A DNA stretch of 17,566 nt from 2-02-FULL-43-11-A sp964477065 (GCA_964477065.1 CAYZCU010000020.1:1-17566); one strand, 5' to 3'. Shown: positions 1 to 8,842, numbered from the stretch's first letter. Translations and numbers: made by a program. The notes: generated by a model from the letters alone, not told the origin.

Positions 1-3000
1 GCAGAACCTATTGAACGTTTTCTTAGTGCATTCAAAAAACTAGCTCAAAGTAAAGCGGGCAAGTTAGATGAAGATTCTGGAGGCTTCTTTCAAAAAATGG
101 CTGCACAAATTGCTGAAGTGATCGATGATAAAATCATCCCTGGTGTGGAACCATTTACCAAAGGGGTTTTGATCCTTGCCTTTACAGATATGGCTCTTCC
201 TCCATCGCTTTCTGTCCCACTAACCAAAATTATTGGTGATCATCTTGCTGGGCGTATTGGAAGAAACTTAAGTAACGGCTCAAGTCAATTGAAAAAAGTG
301 TTTGGTGTGCTCGATGCTGAAGCAAAAACGCCTGAGGATAGGGGATTTGTTGCTCGATTGCGCGCAAAGCTCAAAGCGATGCACCCTGACGCTGAAATAC
401 CTCCTCCACCAGATGGAGATGAGGTAGTCCCTCCAGATGATCCTGCGAAGGAGGCAGAGACTGCAACACCAGCGGAATCTGCAGAGCCCGCAGTGGCAGA
501 AGACGCCCCACCAGCTACTGCAGATGAACCAGAATCAGATGAGGCATCTGAACAAGTTGAACTCTCTGACGATGTCATAGATGCCTATATGAAGTATCTC
601 TCATATGGACAAGCTCAGCGTGATCGTGCTGAAGTATATCTTAGGACACACCCAATGGCTGTCGAGTATTCAAAGGAAATTATTCGCATGCGAGACGAGT
701 ATGGGGAGGAAATTTTGTTTGATGCAGCAGATTATGCAATACGGGCATTGAGAAATGGACTAGCTCCTCTTCATATTGAGCCATCTGATGCAGGTAAGAG
801 CAGATCATGGTTTCTTTGGCATGCTGCGAAATTACGATTCCTCAAGAACAATCCAGACGTGCAAGCACTCATGAAAAATGCAGATAAGTATCATCCTGAA
901 GATCCATTACGAGCAGTTGATGATACATTACCTGAGGACGAAGCAGAGAAATCTCAAGAGGCATTCAGGGAAATTATACTTGTCATGTTAGGCTATGAAA
1001 TCTACAAACATGCACAGGGGAATCAAGAGCTTATTGAAAGTCTAGCTGATTCTGGCCAAGATGATGCCCAAAAGGCAGAGATACAGAAACTACTCAGCGA
1101 AATTGTTGCCCCTGGAGCGTCATTATCATCGTATAAGCTTCGCAGGCTTGGCCAGCTGATGATTGGGATGGGAGATGAAGGGACATCGTTGTTATCAGAA
1201 GAAGATGATGAAGGTGAAGAAGATATTTCCACCCCAGAAGCAGGTGGTCCAGCTGATGAAGGGGGTATCATACGTCCGCCTAGAGGCCCACGAGGTCCTG
1301 AAAGTTTGAGGTCTCCAGAGGAAGAGTCTAAGCCAACGAATGGATATATGATGGAGCGCGCTGACATCATGAGGCAATATCATGAAATTTCTCAGCAACT
1401 AACCTATCAGATACAAACGAGACAGTTGCGTAAACCGGGAGGTGGCAATTTTTCAACTGATGAAGTCAATAAATTAATTTTTGCTGAGCTGAGACAAGAA
1501 TTGAAAGGAAAACCTATCTATACATTACATAGGCCCAATGGGACAATTTACTATACAGAATACCTTGTTACGGATTATTCAGATTGTAGAGCCTTTGGTG
1601 AAGGATCAAAAAGTATTTTTGTGATTCTTAATCTAGCTGGACTTCTTTCGAATTTTACTCCTGATGAAGTAGAGATCATTCGCTCATTTGATGAGCGATA
1701 TCTCGGAGATGACGGTATGCCTGAATTGTTTGAAGTGTACATGAATAGATTGGTTTCAAATGCACGTGAGGGCGCACGTGACAGTGTAACGGGGAGTATT
1801 GATACTATCCAAATGCGCCAAAGGATAAACAAAGGATATCAAGACTATAAAGATACATTAATGTCATTAATGTATACGCTTATTTCTTCAAAAGTTGCAG
1901 GAGAGGAACAACAAGATGTCCCATCATTGCGAATGGCTGAGACCATAAAGAAAAGACTTTCTGAGTTGAAATCAGCAACGAAATATCCTTCATTCAGTGC
2001 TGTAGAAGATAATCCAGAAGGATTTAGGGTGAGAACAAAAGGATATGCTGCAGTGCCAAGTGATGCAAATATGCGGGTCCCAGCTACGCGCCGGTATGGT
2101 GGGAGAACACAATTTGTGGAAGTAGAAACTGAGCTGACTATTTCCGATGCGATAAAAAAAGACTTGATTCCTACACTTGAGGGTATTGAAGCTAGCGTTG
2201 CTTATGCAAATTCAATCAGAGCAAAAACATATAGTGCTGGGAGCTTGAAGGATCTTATTGATACAGCAAGCAAAGGGATCAATATTGAATCCATTCCAAC
2301 AACGATAAAATACAATAGGTATCTACAATTTGCAATGCAAGAGTACATTCGGGCACAAGCACAGGTTAATGCACAAGTAAATCATATTCCAAATTCCAAC
2401 TTTGGGGGTCTTGTTGGATCAGATAAATTAGAGGAGGCAGAAATCATGACTGTTGATGCTTTAAACATAAGATTTCCGTTTGAACCAAAGAGTCAAGAGG
2501 AAATTGATCAAGAAATTGATAAAAGATTGAGAGAATCAAGAGAAGCCTATGCAAGAGATGTAAAGTTAAAAATTCGAATTGATGAATTTGATGAACAAAG
2601 TGAGTTGAGGCGAATTAAACATGAGGTCGCACTTGATGAAAAACGTAGAAAGGCACGAATAAGTATGGATATTGAATTAGCTGCGAGAATGGCAAGTGGA
2701 TTGCATAAGGGTTTGGGAGAATATTGGGCTGTCATGGATGCTATGGTCGGCGAGGAAGTGTTGACCAGCTACGGGGATGATGATGCGCCAGTTCGAGATT
2801 TTGCTGATTTCAAATCACCCTTGATGCCAAAACTGATGGAAATGGCACCTGTTGAAGCTATGCGATTTGGTCAAGGAGCTGGATTTTCTGCTATGGCACT
2901 TCCGTCAGAAAGGTATTTTGGCCAACGACCCAGAAAGACAGGGACGCGTCTTCGTTCATTTATTCGAAGTACAAGTAAATTGTTTGATCGGCCAACTGCT

Positions 3001-4884
3001 CCTCATATACGTTTGGCAGATATGGCAGATAAAGCTGATGCCCAAACACCAGCACAAGTACATGATATTGCTCGAGCCATTGCAGAGGCTGAACGTAAAG
3101 GATGTCCACCTGAATTGCTTAACTGGTATCGTAAATACATAACAATGGGTCAGCAAATGCGCAAAGTCCCTGGGGACCTACCAAGATCAGGTGGGTGGCG
3201 AGTTGATGGAGATGATAGCTTTGACAGGAAGTTTGCGACAGCATTTACAAAAGAGGCAACTGATCAGTCACTAACAGGAATAGCTCTTCATAGGTATGTT
3301 ATCGAGCAAATGAGAGCGCTTGGTGGGGAAAGAATGGTCATGCACTATATTTCAAAAAAAGTTGAAGCAATATGTTCAGATGAAAATCCTCAAAGTGAGA
3401 TTGCACTTGTTTCAGCAAGATACAAGGCTCTTAAGAGTAAAGTTGAAGCTAATTATAAAAGTGGTCGGCTAGATCCCGAGTTAGAATCTGAAGCCGAAGC
3501 AACAAAAATAGAACTTGATGTTCTCAAAGATGCTGCGAAGATTGATCTTCTAGATAGATACGTGTTCTCTCCCTTACTCAAAAAGTCACCAGAAATGGCA
3601 CTCCTGATTGAAAGGAGAGGTCTCACACCTGTAGGTGAGTTGACAGTAAGACAGCGATTGCTCAATAAAATTGAATCAGATTATAGAATTGCATCTGAAT
3701 ACAGTTATGCGCTCATGTACCAATGTATGCCTGCTCTTGAGGTGGCAACAAGACAATGGAATAATAGGACTCGTAGTCCTGATCCTGATACTCAGGCTCA
3801 AATTGATGAAAAAACTCGCTTACAAATAAGTGGATTTTTCAGGGATAAAATCGAGGGATCAGGAGTTGACTCTTCACCATCATCACCAAAAACACCTGGC
3901 ATACCTGTAACCCAACTCAAGAGCCTGCGTGATATGTTGCCTGGATCAATTGATCAAAAAGTAGCACTCATGCGTCAGATGCATGCAACATATTGGACTG
4001 AACTAAACGCATATACAGCAAATAATGATCCAGCGTTGAGAAAGGATGGTCAATCACTTTCGAGAAGGTTTGCAGAACAAGTTGTCTTAGGTATCGGTAA
4101 TGCAGATGCTCTGATGACATCTGGGGCAGGCTTTGACTATTCAAGGGTCCAATTTACAGGAGCAAATGCATTAGCAAGTTCACTTGGCGGAGTGAATACG
4201 AATATCGAGATGAAGTCAGAGCGCAATGCCCTGTTTGGTGAAGATGGAGTACTTGCTACTGCATATAAATCGACTGATACTGATTTACGAGAGCCTAAAA
4301 ATCTCATTGACTTTGCAAAAAAGATATCTGACCCATTAATGAAGATTGCAAAGGCTCAGTCAAAAAACCCTGATGAAGTAAAAGTCATATATACGCGTCT
4401 TGCTCAGATGTGTGTATTCTCATTTAAACCATCACAGTCAAGTGCTACACCTGAACAGCTTGCGTCGGGTGGAGATGCGTATAGACATAGACAAAATAGA
4501 AATCCAGGGATCTGGAGTGTCGGAGATAATCCACATGTCGGATTAGAATTAGATGACCAACAACGATATCAGCTGATGAGAGTTCTGCTTGTCCAAGGTG
4601 GTATTCCTGAAAGAAGATTCTTTATTGATGCGAAACAAATGGATCCATTGACTCCTGTTCAGATTGAACTTCAAAGACAGATAGCATCCGCAAGTGATGA
4701 CCGCCCAGTTGTTTTAGATTTGAATTTAGGAGATCCGGTCAGACTTAAAAGTAGACGTGAAGAGCTATCAGCAAAATTGGTACGAACTGGAAAGGTCACT
4801 GAAGCAGCTGTGTCTCAAGGTCAAGTCCTAAAAGATATGATATATGGATCGTCCCGTATCAGTGTCCCCGTAAAGCCAAGTTAA
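1..4884 (+). CDS. Giant soluble protein of unknown function, 5' end outside window
   Basis: I do not recognise this family. The frame is open from base 1, so the ATG at 97 is not shown to be the start, and at least 1627 residues are visible (residue 1 = codon at base 1). No clear transmembrane helix or signal peptide is seen, apart from a mildly hydrophobic stretch near residues 50-75. The protein appears multidomain. Acidic, Pro/Ala-rich disordered linkers lie at about residues 130-188 and 399-447, a short Ser/Pro linker at about 1286-1305, and strongly charged, probably coiled-coil helices at about 833-895 and 1133-1187. The rest is helix-rich and polar. It ends in TAA 23 bases before the pilin-CHAP gene and shares strand with the T4SS-like genes, which suggests a cytoplasmic or membrane-associated part of that machine. 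That role is inference; a large structural or substrate protein is equally possible. The coding frame is certain, the function unknown. Confidence 0.9.
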   Translation, partial: AEPIERFLSAFKKLAQSKAGKLDEDSGGFFQKMAAQIAEVIDDKIIPGVEPFTKGVLILAFTDMALPPSLSVPLTKIIGDHLAGRIGRNLSNGSSQLKKVFGVLDAEAKTPEDRGFVARLRAKLKAMHPDAEIPPPPDGDEVVPPDDPAKEAETATPAESAEPAVAEDAPPATADEPESDEASEQVELSDDVIDAYMKYLSYGQAQRDRAEVYLRTHPMAVEYSKEIIRMRDEYGEEILFDAADYAIRALRNGLAPLHIEPSDAGKSRSWFLWHAAKLRFLKNNPDVQALMKNADKYHPEDPLRAVDDTLPEDEAEKSQEAFREIILVMLGYEIYKHAQGNQELIESLADSGQDDAQKAEIQKLLSEIVAPGASLSSYKLRRLGQLMIGMGDEGTSLLSEEDDEGEEDISTPEAGGPADEGGIIRPPRGPRGPESLRSPEEESKPTNGYMMERADIMRQYHEISQQLTYQIQTRQLRKPGGGNFSTDEVNKLIFAELRQELKGKPIYTLHRPNGTIYYTEYLVTDYSDCRAFGEGSKSIFVILNLAGLLSNFTPDEVEIIRSFDERYLGDDGMPELFEVYMNRLVSNAREGARDSVTGSIDTIQMRQRINKGYQDYKDTLMSLMYTLISSKVAGEEQQDVPSLRMAETIKKRLSELKSATKYPSFSAVEDNPEGFRVRTKGYAAVPSDANMRVPATRRYGGRTQFVEVETELTISDAIKKDLIPTLEGIEASVAYANSIRAKTYSAGSLKDLIDTASKGINIESIPTTIKYNRYLQFAMQEYIRAQAQVNAQVNHIPNSNFGGLVGSDKLEEAEIMTVDALNIRFPFEPKSQEEIDQEIDKRLRESREAYARDVKLKIRIDEFDEQSELRRIKHEVALDEKRRKARISMDIELAARMASGLHKGLGEYWAVMDAMVGEEVLTSYGDDDAPVRDFADFKSPLMPKLMEMAPVEAMRFGQGAGFSAMALPSERYFGQRPRKTGTRLRSFIRSTSKLFDRPTAPHIRLADMADKADAQTPAQVHDIARAIAEAERKGCPPELLNWYRKYITMGQQMRKVPGDLPRSGGWRVDGDDSFDRKFATAFTKEATDQSLTGIALHRYVIEQMRALGGERMVMHYISKKVEAICSDENPQSEIALVSARYKALKSKVEANYKSGRLDPELESEAEATKIELDVLKDAAKIDLLDRYVFSPLLKKSPEMALLIERRGLTPVGELTVRQRLLNKIESDYRIASEYSYALMYQCMPALEVATRQWNNRTRSPDPDTQAQIDEKTRLQISGFFRDKIEGSGVDSSPSSPKTPGIPVTQLKSLRDMLPGSIDQKVALMRQMHATYWTELNAYTANNDPALRKDGQSLSRRFAEQVVLGIGNADALMTSGAGFDYSRVQFTGANALASSLGGVNTNIEMKSERNALFGEDGVLATAYKSTDTDLREPKNLIDFAKKISDPLMKIAKAQSKNPDEVKVIYTRLAQMCVFSFKPSQSSATPEQLASGGDAYRHRQNRNPGIWSVGDNPHVGLELDDQQRYQLMRVLLVQGGIPERRFFIDAKQMDPLTPVQIELQRQIASASDDRPVVLDLNLGDPVRLKSRREELSAKLVRTGKVTEAAVSQGQVLKDMIYGSSRISVPVKPS

Positions 4885-4890
4885 ATCTAG

Positions 4891-4896
4891 TATTAT
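4891..4896 (+). promoter_or_regulatory. Possible -10 element upstream of the pilin-CHAP gene
   Basis: TATTAT (5 of 6 to TATAAT) lies in the 23-base gap, ending 11 bases before the ATG at 4908. No good -35 is seen at 16-18 bases. No Shine-Dalgarno sequence is present. It would give a leader of only about 4-5 bases. Confidence 0.25.
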
Positions 4897-4907
4897 TACA
4901 GTAGCAT

Positions 4908-6638
4908 ATGAAAAAATATATCCTCATTGCGCTTCTAGTATTTTCAATAGGGTGCACATTGACATATGCTGTTGAAGCTCAATCCCCAACTGTTTCACCA
5001 CTGCCTCAATCTAATTCAATCTCAACAACGACAGGACGTAACCCAGCTGAAAGCATGCTCTGTGGAGCTACAGGGCAAGCTTGCTGTCAACCTAAATGGT
5101 ATCAATGGTTTAGCAAGGAGTGTTTTTTCGATAAAGACGAACCAACAAAATATGATAAAAATGGAATTCGTATTCCAGAAGGGGACATGTCAAGGACTCC
5201 TGAATCATGTCGTTGCAAACCAAGGGTACAAGTATATGGCGCGGATAATTTATGTAGTAGGTACTTTACACCATCAAATTATTCAAGGATTGTCGAGCCC
5301 GGTATTCTTGACCCTGATACTAATGCAATTCTAACTCAGGACCAGATAGATCGAATAAATGGAGAACTTGATAGCTGTTTGAAATGTGTCCAGTCTAACG
5401 GATTTTACACTGCACTCGGGTGTATGCCATTTGAAATAAACAGCTTGATAAAAGGAATAATTATAGTAGGAATGTTTGCTGCAGGGATACTATCTTTACT
5501 CTGTATCATTTTCGGTGCAATCAAAATTCAGACGTCAAAGGGGGACGCTACAAAAGTTTCTAAGGCTCAAGAATCAATAAGATCATGTATCTTAGGTCTT
5601 ATATTAATAATATTCTCAGCCTTTATCGTAAATATTCTCGGAAGTGGTCTACTTGGATTTAGTATTGTAGAGCCATTTAAGCAAGTCCTTGACAATTCGA
5701 AAAATCCAAAGCCAGTCCTTGAATGCGATAGACAATGTATATATTCAGAACAGCAAGACACAGGTGTCAAATGCTATACGGGGGCATGCCCTGAAAATGA
5801 ACCCAATTGCGGTATGACGAAAGGTAAACCGGATAAAAATTCACTAAATGGAGGGTGTAAATTTGCTGACAGCTGTGGGAATTTCAAGGAAGTTGCTTGT
5901 CCTGCAATGCCTTCTCTCACCCCACAGCCATCACCAGCCCCAACGCCACCTCCAACTGGGACGATCACGCCTCCGCCCGGGACCATCACGCCTGGGCCAG
6001 TCACGCCAGGGCCTGGTACACCTATCCCTGGTGGTCCATCTCTTGTCACAGAACAGATGATTGCTGATGCAGTGCTGTTCCATACGGAACTTGCAAAGAG
6101 CTGTACAAACGAGCTCCATGTGTTTGATATGTCTTGCGTCGATAAGGTGAACATCCCGATAGCAAACCTTGATGTCATTAAAGCCCAGATTAAGAATGAA
6201 ATGAGTGCCCTGTATAAGGCGAATAAGAAACTTAGTGACTTTCAATGTGTTGGCTATATAAAGGCATTTATGTCACTCTATACTGGCCAAAAGGGGGGGA
6301 CATGGCCCAGTACAAACAGTACAGCAGCTAGTTTGCTGGAACCACTTATTGTAACGTATCCAGGATTTAAACAATATGAGCTTGCCTTTATCAATAAAAA
6401 TGTTGCGCCTCCCCTTCCCGGAGATTTCGCAAAATTCCGAGATTATGATGCAAAAGGGAATCCAGGAGCTGGACATATCGCTTTTGTGAATGGTACGATA
6501 AACGGAGCTCAATTTACCGTTTTGCAAGCCAACCTTGGTGCAAAATATACGACATGCAATGGATGTATCAGCGCCATGGTGGTTGAGAGATCGAATCCAC
6601 TTTTGACAGGTTATTATCGGTGGCAAAAGAAACCATGA
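4908..6638 (+). CDS. Exported T4SS-pilin-like protein fused to C-terminal CHAP peptidoglycan hydrolase domain
   Basis: The 576-residue protein has a Sec signal peptide (residues 1-25, cleavage likely after AVEA). A Cys-rich exported region follows (about 50-172). Two hydrophobic helices (about 179-205 and 226-250) flank a short polar turn with TSKGDATKVSKAQ, the pattern of the VirB2/TrbC-like T4SS pilin family common in CPR genomes. A second Cys-rich segment (273-331) leads to a Pro/Thr/Gly linker (about 335-378). The C-terminal part (about 380-576) resembles a CHAP amidase/endopeptidase: Cys447 in FQCVGYIK, His523 in GHIAFV and Asn542 in LQANLG fit the catalytic Cys-His-Asn. There are about 26 cysteines, so disulfides are likely outside the membrane. 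The expected role is a membrane-anchored wall hydrolase that clears peptidoglycan for a secretion channel, as VirB1 does in classical systems. It overlaps the next gene by ATGA. NlpC/P60 is the alternative papain-like fold; the order and spacing favour CHAP. Confidence 0.85.
   Translation: MKKYILIALLVFSIGCTLTYAVEAQSPTVSPLPQSNSISTTTGRNPAESMLCGATGQACCQPKWYQWFSKECFFDKDEPTKYDKNGIRIPEGDMSRTPESCRCKPRVQVYGADNLCSRYFTPSNYSRIVEPGILDPDTNAILTQDQIDRINGELDSCLKCVQSNGFYTALGCMPFEINSLIKGIIIVGMFAAGILSLLCIIFGAIKIQTSKGDATKVSKAQESIRSCILGLILIIFSAFIVNILGSGLLGFSIVEPFKQVLDNSKNPKPVLECDRQCIYSEQQDTGVKCYTGACPENEPNCGMTKGKPDKNSLNGGCKFADSCGNFKEVACPAMPSLTPQPSPAPTPPPTGTITPPPGTITPGPVTPGPGTPIPGGPSLVTEQMIADAVLFHTELAKSCTNELHVFDMSCVDKVNIPIANLDVIKAQIKNEMSALYKANKKLSDFQCVGYIKAFMSLYTGQKGGTWPSTNSTAASLLEPLIVTYPGFKQYELAFINKNVAPPLPGDFAKFRDYDAKGNPGAGHIAFVNGTINGAQFTVLQANLGAKYTTCNGCISAMVVERSNPLLTGYYRWQKKP
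5958..6030 (+). repeat. GC-rich Pro/Thr/Gly linker repeat within the pilin-CHAP gene
   Basis: A 15-base segment starting GGGAC and ending CACGCCT occurs at 5958-5972 and, with one mismatch, at 5979-5993. The 21-base period is seven codons encoding G-T-I-T-P-P-P-like units, followed by degenerate TPGP units. It codes for the flexible linker between the pilin-like hairpin and the CHAP domain. It is far more GC-rich than the flanking coding sequence, so length variation between strains is plausible. Confidence 0.6.
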
Positions 6639-7042
6639 ACATAAAACTAAAGATCGGCATTATTGTTGGCAGTATAGTCCTCATTATCATCGGAGGTGTT
6701 GTCGCGTATGTCATGTTGAAGTCGGATCAGCCAGTTAAGCAAGTAAGCCCCATCAACAATTCACCTGCCATGCCACAGGAATCATTGGATCGCATGAAAG
6801 AGTATGATCGCATCAACTCGCCCACGACGTATCTTGCCAATCTCTTGCCTGTTGATGAAGCGACATTCAAGATGACATATGCTATTGATCCTGCCCGAAA
6901 AGCACTCGTTTTCACTGTTGAGCCCAAAGCTTTATCTCTTCAGCAGGTGCAGGAAGATGTGCAAAAGTGGCTTCTGGGAATTGGCCTCAGTGAAGCGCAG
7001 ATTGACTCGCTCATCATTGAATATGGGTCGCCAATTAACTAG
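6635..7042 (+). CDS. Small single-pass membrane protein, hypothetical
   Basis: The product is 135 residues starting at ATG 6635, which overlaps the TGA of the pilin-CHAP gene as ATGA, so translational coupling is likely. A GTG at 6620 is in frame but would add only five polar residues and lies deeper in the upstream gene. One N-terminal hydrophobic helix (about residues 8-28) is preceded by Lys and followed by a polar region of about 105 residues, so the topology is probably N-in with the bulk outside. The C-terminal part (about 75-135) contains a short predicted beta segment and a helical region. No family is recognised. Its position between a pilin-like hydrolase and a TrbL-like channel makes an accessory T4SS subunit plausible, but no VirB8/TrbF or other motif supports a named assignment. 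Confidence 0.8.
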   Translation: MNIKLKIGIIVGSIVLIIIGGVVAYVMLKSDQPVKQVSPINNSPAMPQESLDRMKEYDRINSPTTYLANLLPVDEATFKMTYAIDPARKALVFTVEPKALSLQQVQEDVQKWLLGIGLSEAQIDSLIIEYGSPIN

Positions 7043-7045
7043 AAT
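7017..7045 (+). promoter_or_regulatory. Predicted promoter of the TrbL-like gene, leaderless geometry
   Basis: TTGAAT (7017-7022), a 17-base spacer and TAGAAT (7040-7045, 5 of 6 to TATAAT) sit over the end of the preceding gene. The -10 ends six bases before the ATG at 7052, so initiation at the usual distance would start the transcript on the ATG. No Shine-Dalgarno sequence is present. Confidence 0.5.
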
Positions 7046-7051
7046 AAAAGC

Positions 7052-8842
7052 ATGAAGTTTCACATGGTAGATAGCTTCAAAGCTTATACTTCACCATTTT
7101 TTACGTTGATATACCGAATCTTTATTGTATGTGCTGTAACGATGATCGTGCTAAGCATATTTGGAAGGTTAATGCTTCACACGGATCATAGATCTGTATC
7201 AGATTCAGCACTAGAAAGCAAAAAGTCAACACTCCTACGTCATCAAAAGATGTTAACATCCTCTGATAAGCAAGTTCGTAAACAGGTTTTATTCGAGCGT
7301 GAAATATTATGTAGAACTGTCGGTGAACTTTGTCATAGTGATCCATATGTTACAGATGAAAGAGACATATCCAAAAGTATTGTTGGGAAAGGGATACACT
7401 TTGCCATGTTCCCCTATACAAATATGCCTGCGTCAGGAGTGACTACCGTTGAAAACCTTGCAAGCAGAGCTGGTATTATTCCAAATGCCTATGCTGCTCA
7501 AGGATATGGCTTTGGTGGACTTGCGCCATATGCATACCTATGGCAACAAATGAGAAATGTCGTTTTCGTAGTATTAACCCTTGTTATGCTTTTTTCTGGT
7601 TTTGCAGTCATGTTCAGGTCAGCATTTAGTGCAAATGTTTCGATGACCATTGAAAACTTACTTCCCCGTCTCATAGGGACTATGATATTAATTCAAATGT
7701 CGTTTGCAATATCTGGATTTTTGATAGATGGTATGTATGTCGTCTCTGGACTTGCAATCGGTATATTTGGCCCAATTGTTTTTCCAAAAGCAGAGTTAAC
7801 AGATTTGATTCAGCAATATTTGTTTAGTGGTCCTCAGGGTATTTTGTATGCATTAATCGGACCAGGGGGATTTTGGAAAGGACTGATGACAATTCTTATA
7901 AAAATCCCTGACTCACTCCTCAACATATTTGGAGATGAAATTAGATTGTTAATAAATGCTGTCCTATGGGTAATTGGATACAAATATGTAGCTGTTATCA
8001 TGGCAGCTGGAAGTTTGAAGGATGTGATTGGTGTTTTGCTCGATCCAGTATTATCATTCTTAGAAATGGTTGATCTTGTCACAACTGCAGTTGGAGCTGG
8101 TATCGCTGCCTCTCCAACAGGCTTGATTGGTAGTCTTGGAGCTGGGGTGGCAGCAGGTGGAGAAGCGCTTGTCTCAATAATTTCATGGAGGGCATTTATA
8201 CTTTTTATGCAGACATATGGATTTTTAATATTACTTATTTTCTTTCCTGCCATTATATTCGGGGTCATTTTGCTTGCTGCAATATTGTACGCAGCATGGA
8301 AAATTCTGGTGATGTTATTCATGGCATACATTCGGATCATCCTATATGTTGTTTTTGCTCCACTGCTTCTCGTATTAGATATATTTCCCGGCAAATCTGG
8401 GTTTAAGCAGTGGATTATGGCATTCATGGGTGAGCTTTCAGTATTCCCAATATTTATCATATTTTCGATGCTTAGTTTCCTAATACTCAGTTACGAATCA
8501 ACGGGGATAGGTTTAAGACTTCCATTTCTTATTGGAGTTGAACCTCAGTCGTTTAGCTATCTCATTGGAATTGCCTTACTTGCAATGTCACCTGGAATGA
8601 TAGAAAAGATTAAGAAGGGCGTATTTGGCAATGGAATTGATCTTGCAGGAGATGCACAAAAGGCACTCATGCAAGGACTTCCATGGCTATTAAAGATGCC
8701 TATCATTGGTAAGCCATTCCCGATATTCGGACCTGGATTGAATAATTTGAAGGATCTTAAAGAAGGCAAATACGATAAAATTGAAGCTGAAAAGAAGTTA
8801 CTACGAGATATCCGCGATGTTTTAGGGCCACCAAAACCATAG
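7052..8842 (+). CDS. TrbL/VirB6-like polytopic membrane protein
   Basis: The product is 596 residues. After one N-terminal helix (about 16-40) there is a polar, probably extracytoplasmic loop (about 41-163) with Cys87 and Cys94 and a conserved-looking end, NAYAAQGYGFGGLAPYAYLW. At least six to eight hydrophobic segments follow, at about 166-187, 204-240, 300-320, 340-375, 385-440 (probably two), 460-482 and 500-515, then a soluble charged tail (about 516-596). The block MRNVVFVV...GFAVMFR...LPRLIG...SFAISGFLIDGMY and the later YIRIILYVVFAPLLLVLDIFPG are typical of the TrbL/VirB6-like proteins found beside VirB4 ATPases in CPR genomes. In classical T4SS, VirB6/TrbL forms the inner-membrane channel base. 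The assignment rests on remembered family patterns and topology. Context with a T4SS-pilin domain supports it. It is the last gene of the + strand module. Confidence 0.8.
   Translation: MKFHMVDSFKAYTSPFFTLIYRIFIVCAVTMIVLSIFGRLMLHTDHRSVSDSALESKKSTLLRHQKMLTSSDKQVRKQVLFEREILCRTVGELCHSDPYVTDERDISKSIVGKGIHFAMFPYTNMPASGVTTVENLASRAGIIPNAYAAQGYGFGGLAPYAYLWQQMRNVVFVVLTLVMLFSGFAVMFRSAFSANVSMTIENLLPRLIGTMILIQMSFAISGFLIDGMYVVSGLAIGIFGPIVFPKAELTDLIQQYLFSGPQGILYALIGPGGFWKGLMTILIKIPDSLLNIFGDEIRLLINAVLWVIGYKYVAVIMAAGSLKDVIGVLLDPVLSFLEMVDLVTTAVGAGIAASPTGLIGSLGAGVAAGGEALVSIISWRAFILFMQTYGFLILLIFFPAIIFGVILLAAILYAAWKILVMLFMAYIRIILYVVFAPLLLVLDIFPGKSGFKQWIMAFMGELSVFPIFIIFSMLSFLILSYESTGIGLRLPFLIGVEPQSFSYLIGIALLAMSPGMIEKIKKGVFGNGIDLAGDAQKALMQGLPWLLKMPIIGKPFPIFGPGLNNLKDLKEGKYDKIEAEKKLLRDIRDVLGPPKP

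Noticed and set aside
2852..3142. Open frame of 96 codons on the plus strand inside the giant gene
   Set aside because: It is an alternate frame of a long, clearly protein-like coding region, with no independent start signals.
4884..4891. A further copy of the AATCTAGT octamer
   Set aside because: It is a single copy overlapping a stop codon in AT-rich sequence, with no tandem neighbours, so chance is sufficient.
4908..4985. Lipoprotein signal peptide for the pilin-CHAP protein (Cys16)
   Set aside because: The residues before Cys16 (FSIG) do not fit a lipobox well, and the hydrophobic region continues past it to an AVEA-type signal peptidase I site.
5774..6178. Open frame of 134 codons on the minus strand with Gly/Val repeats
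   Set aside because: The repeats are the complement of the Pro/Thr/Gly linker codons of the pilin-CHAP gene.
6620..6634. GTG start for the small membrane protein
   Set aside because: The ATG at 6635 forms the ATGA overlap typical of coupled genes and places the hydrophobic helix near the N terminus; the GTG adds only five residues.
7834..8460. Open frame of 208 codons on the minus strand
   Set aside because: It lies wholly antisense to the TrbL-like gene, whose hydrophobic codons leave the opposite strand open, and its translation has no domain-like pattern.
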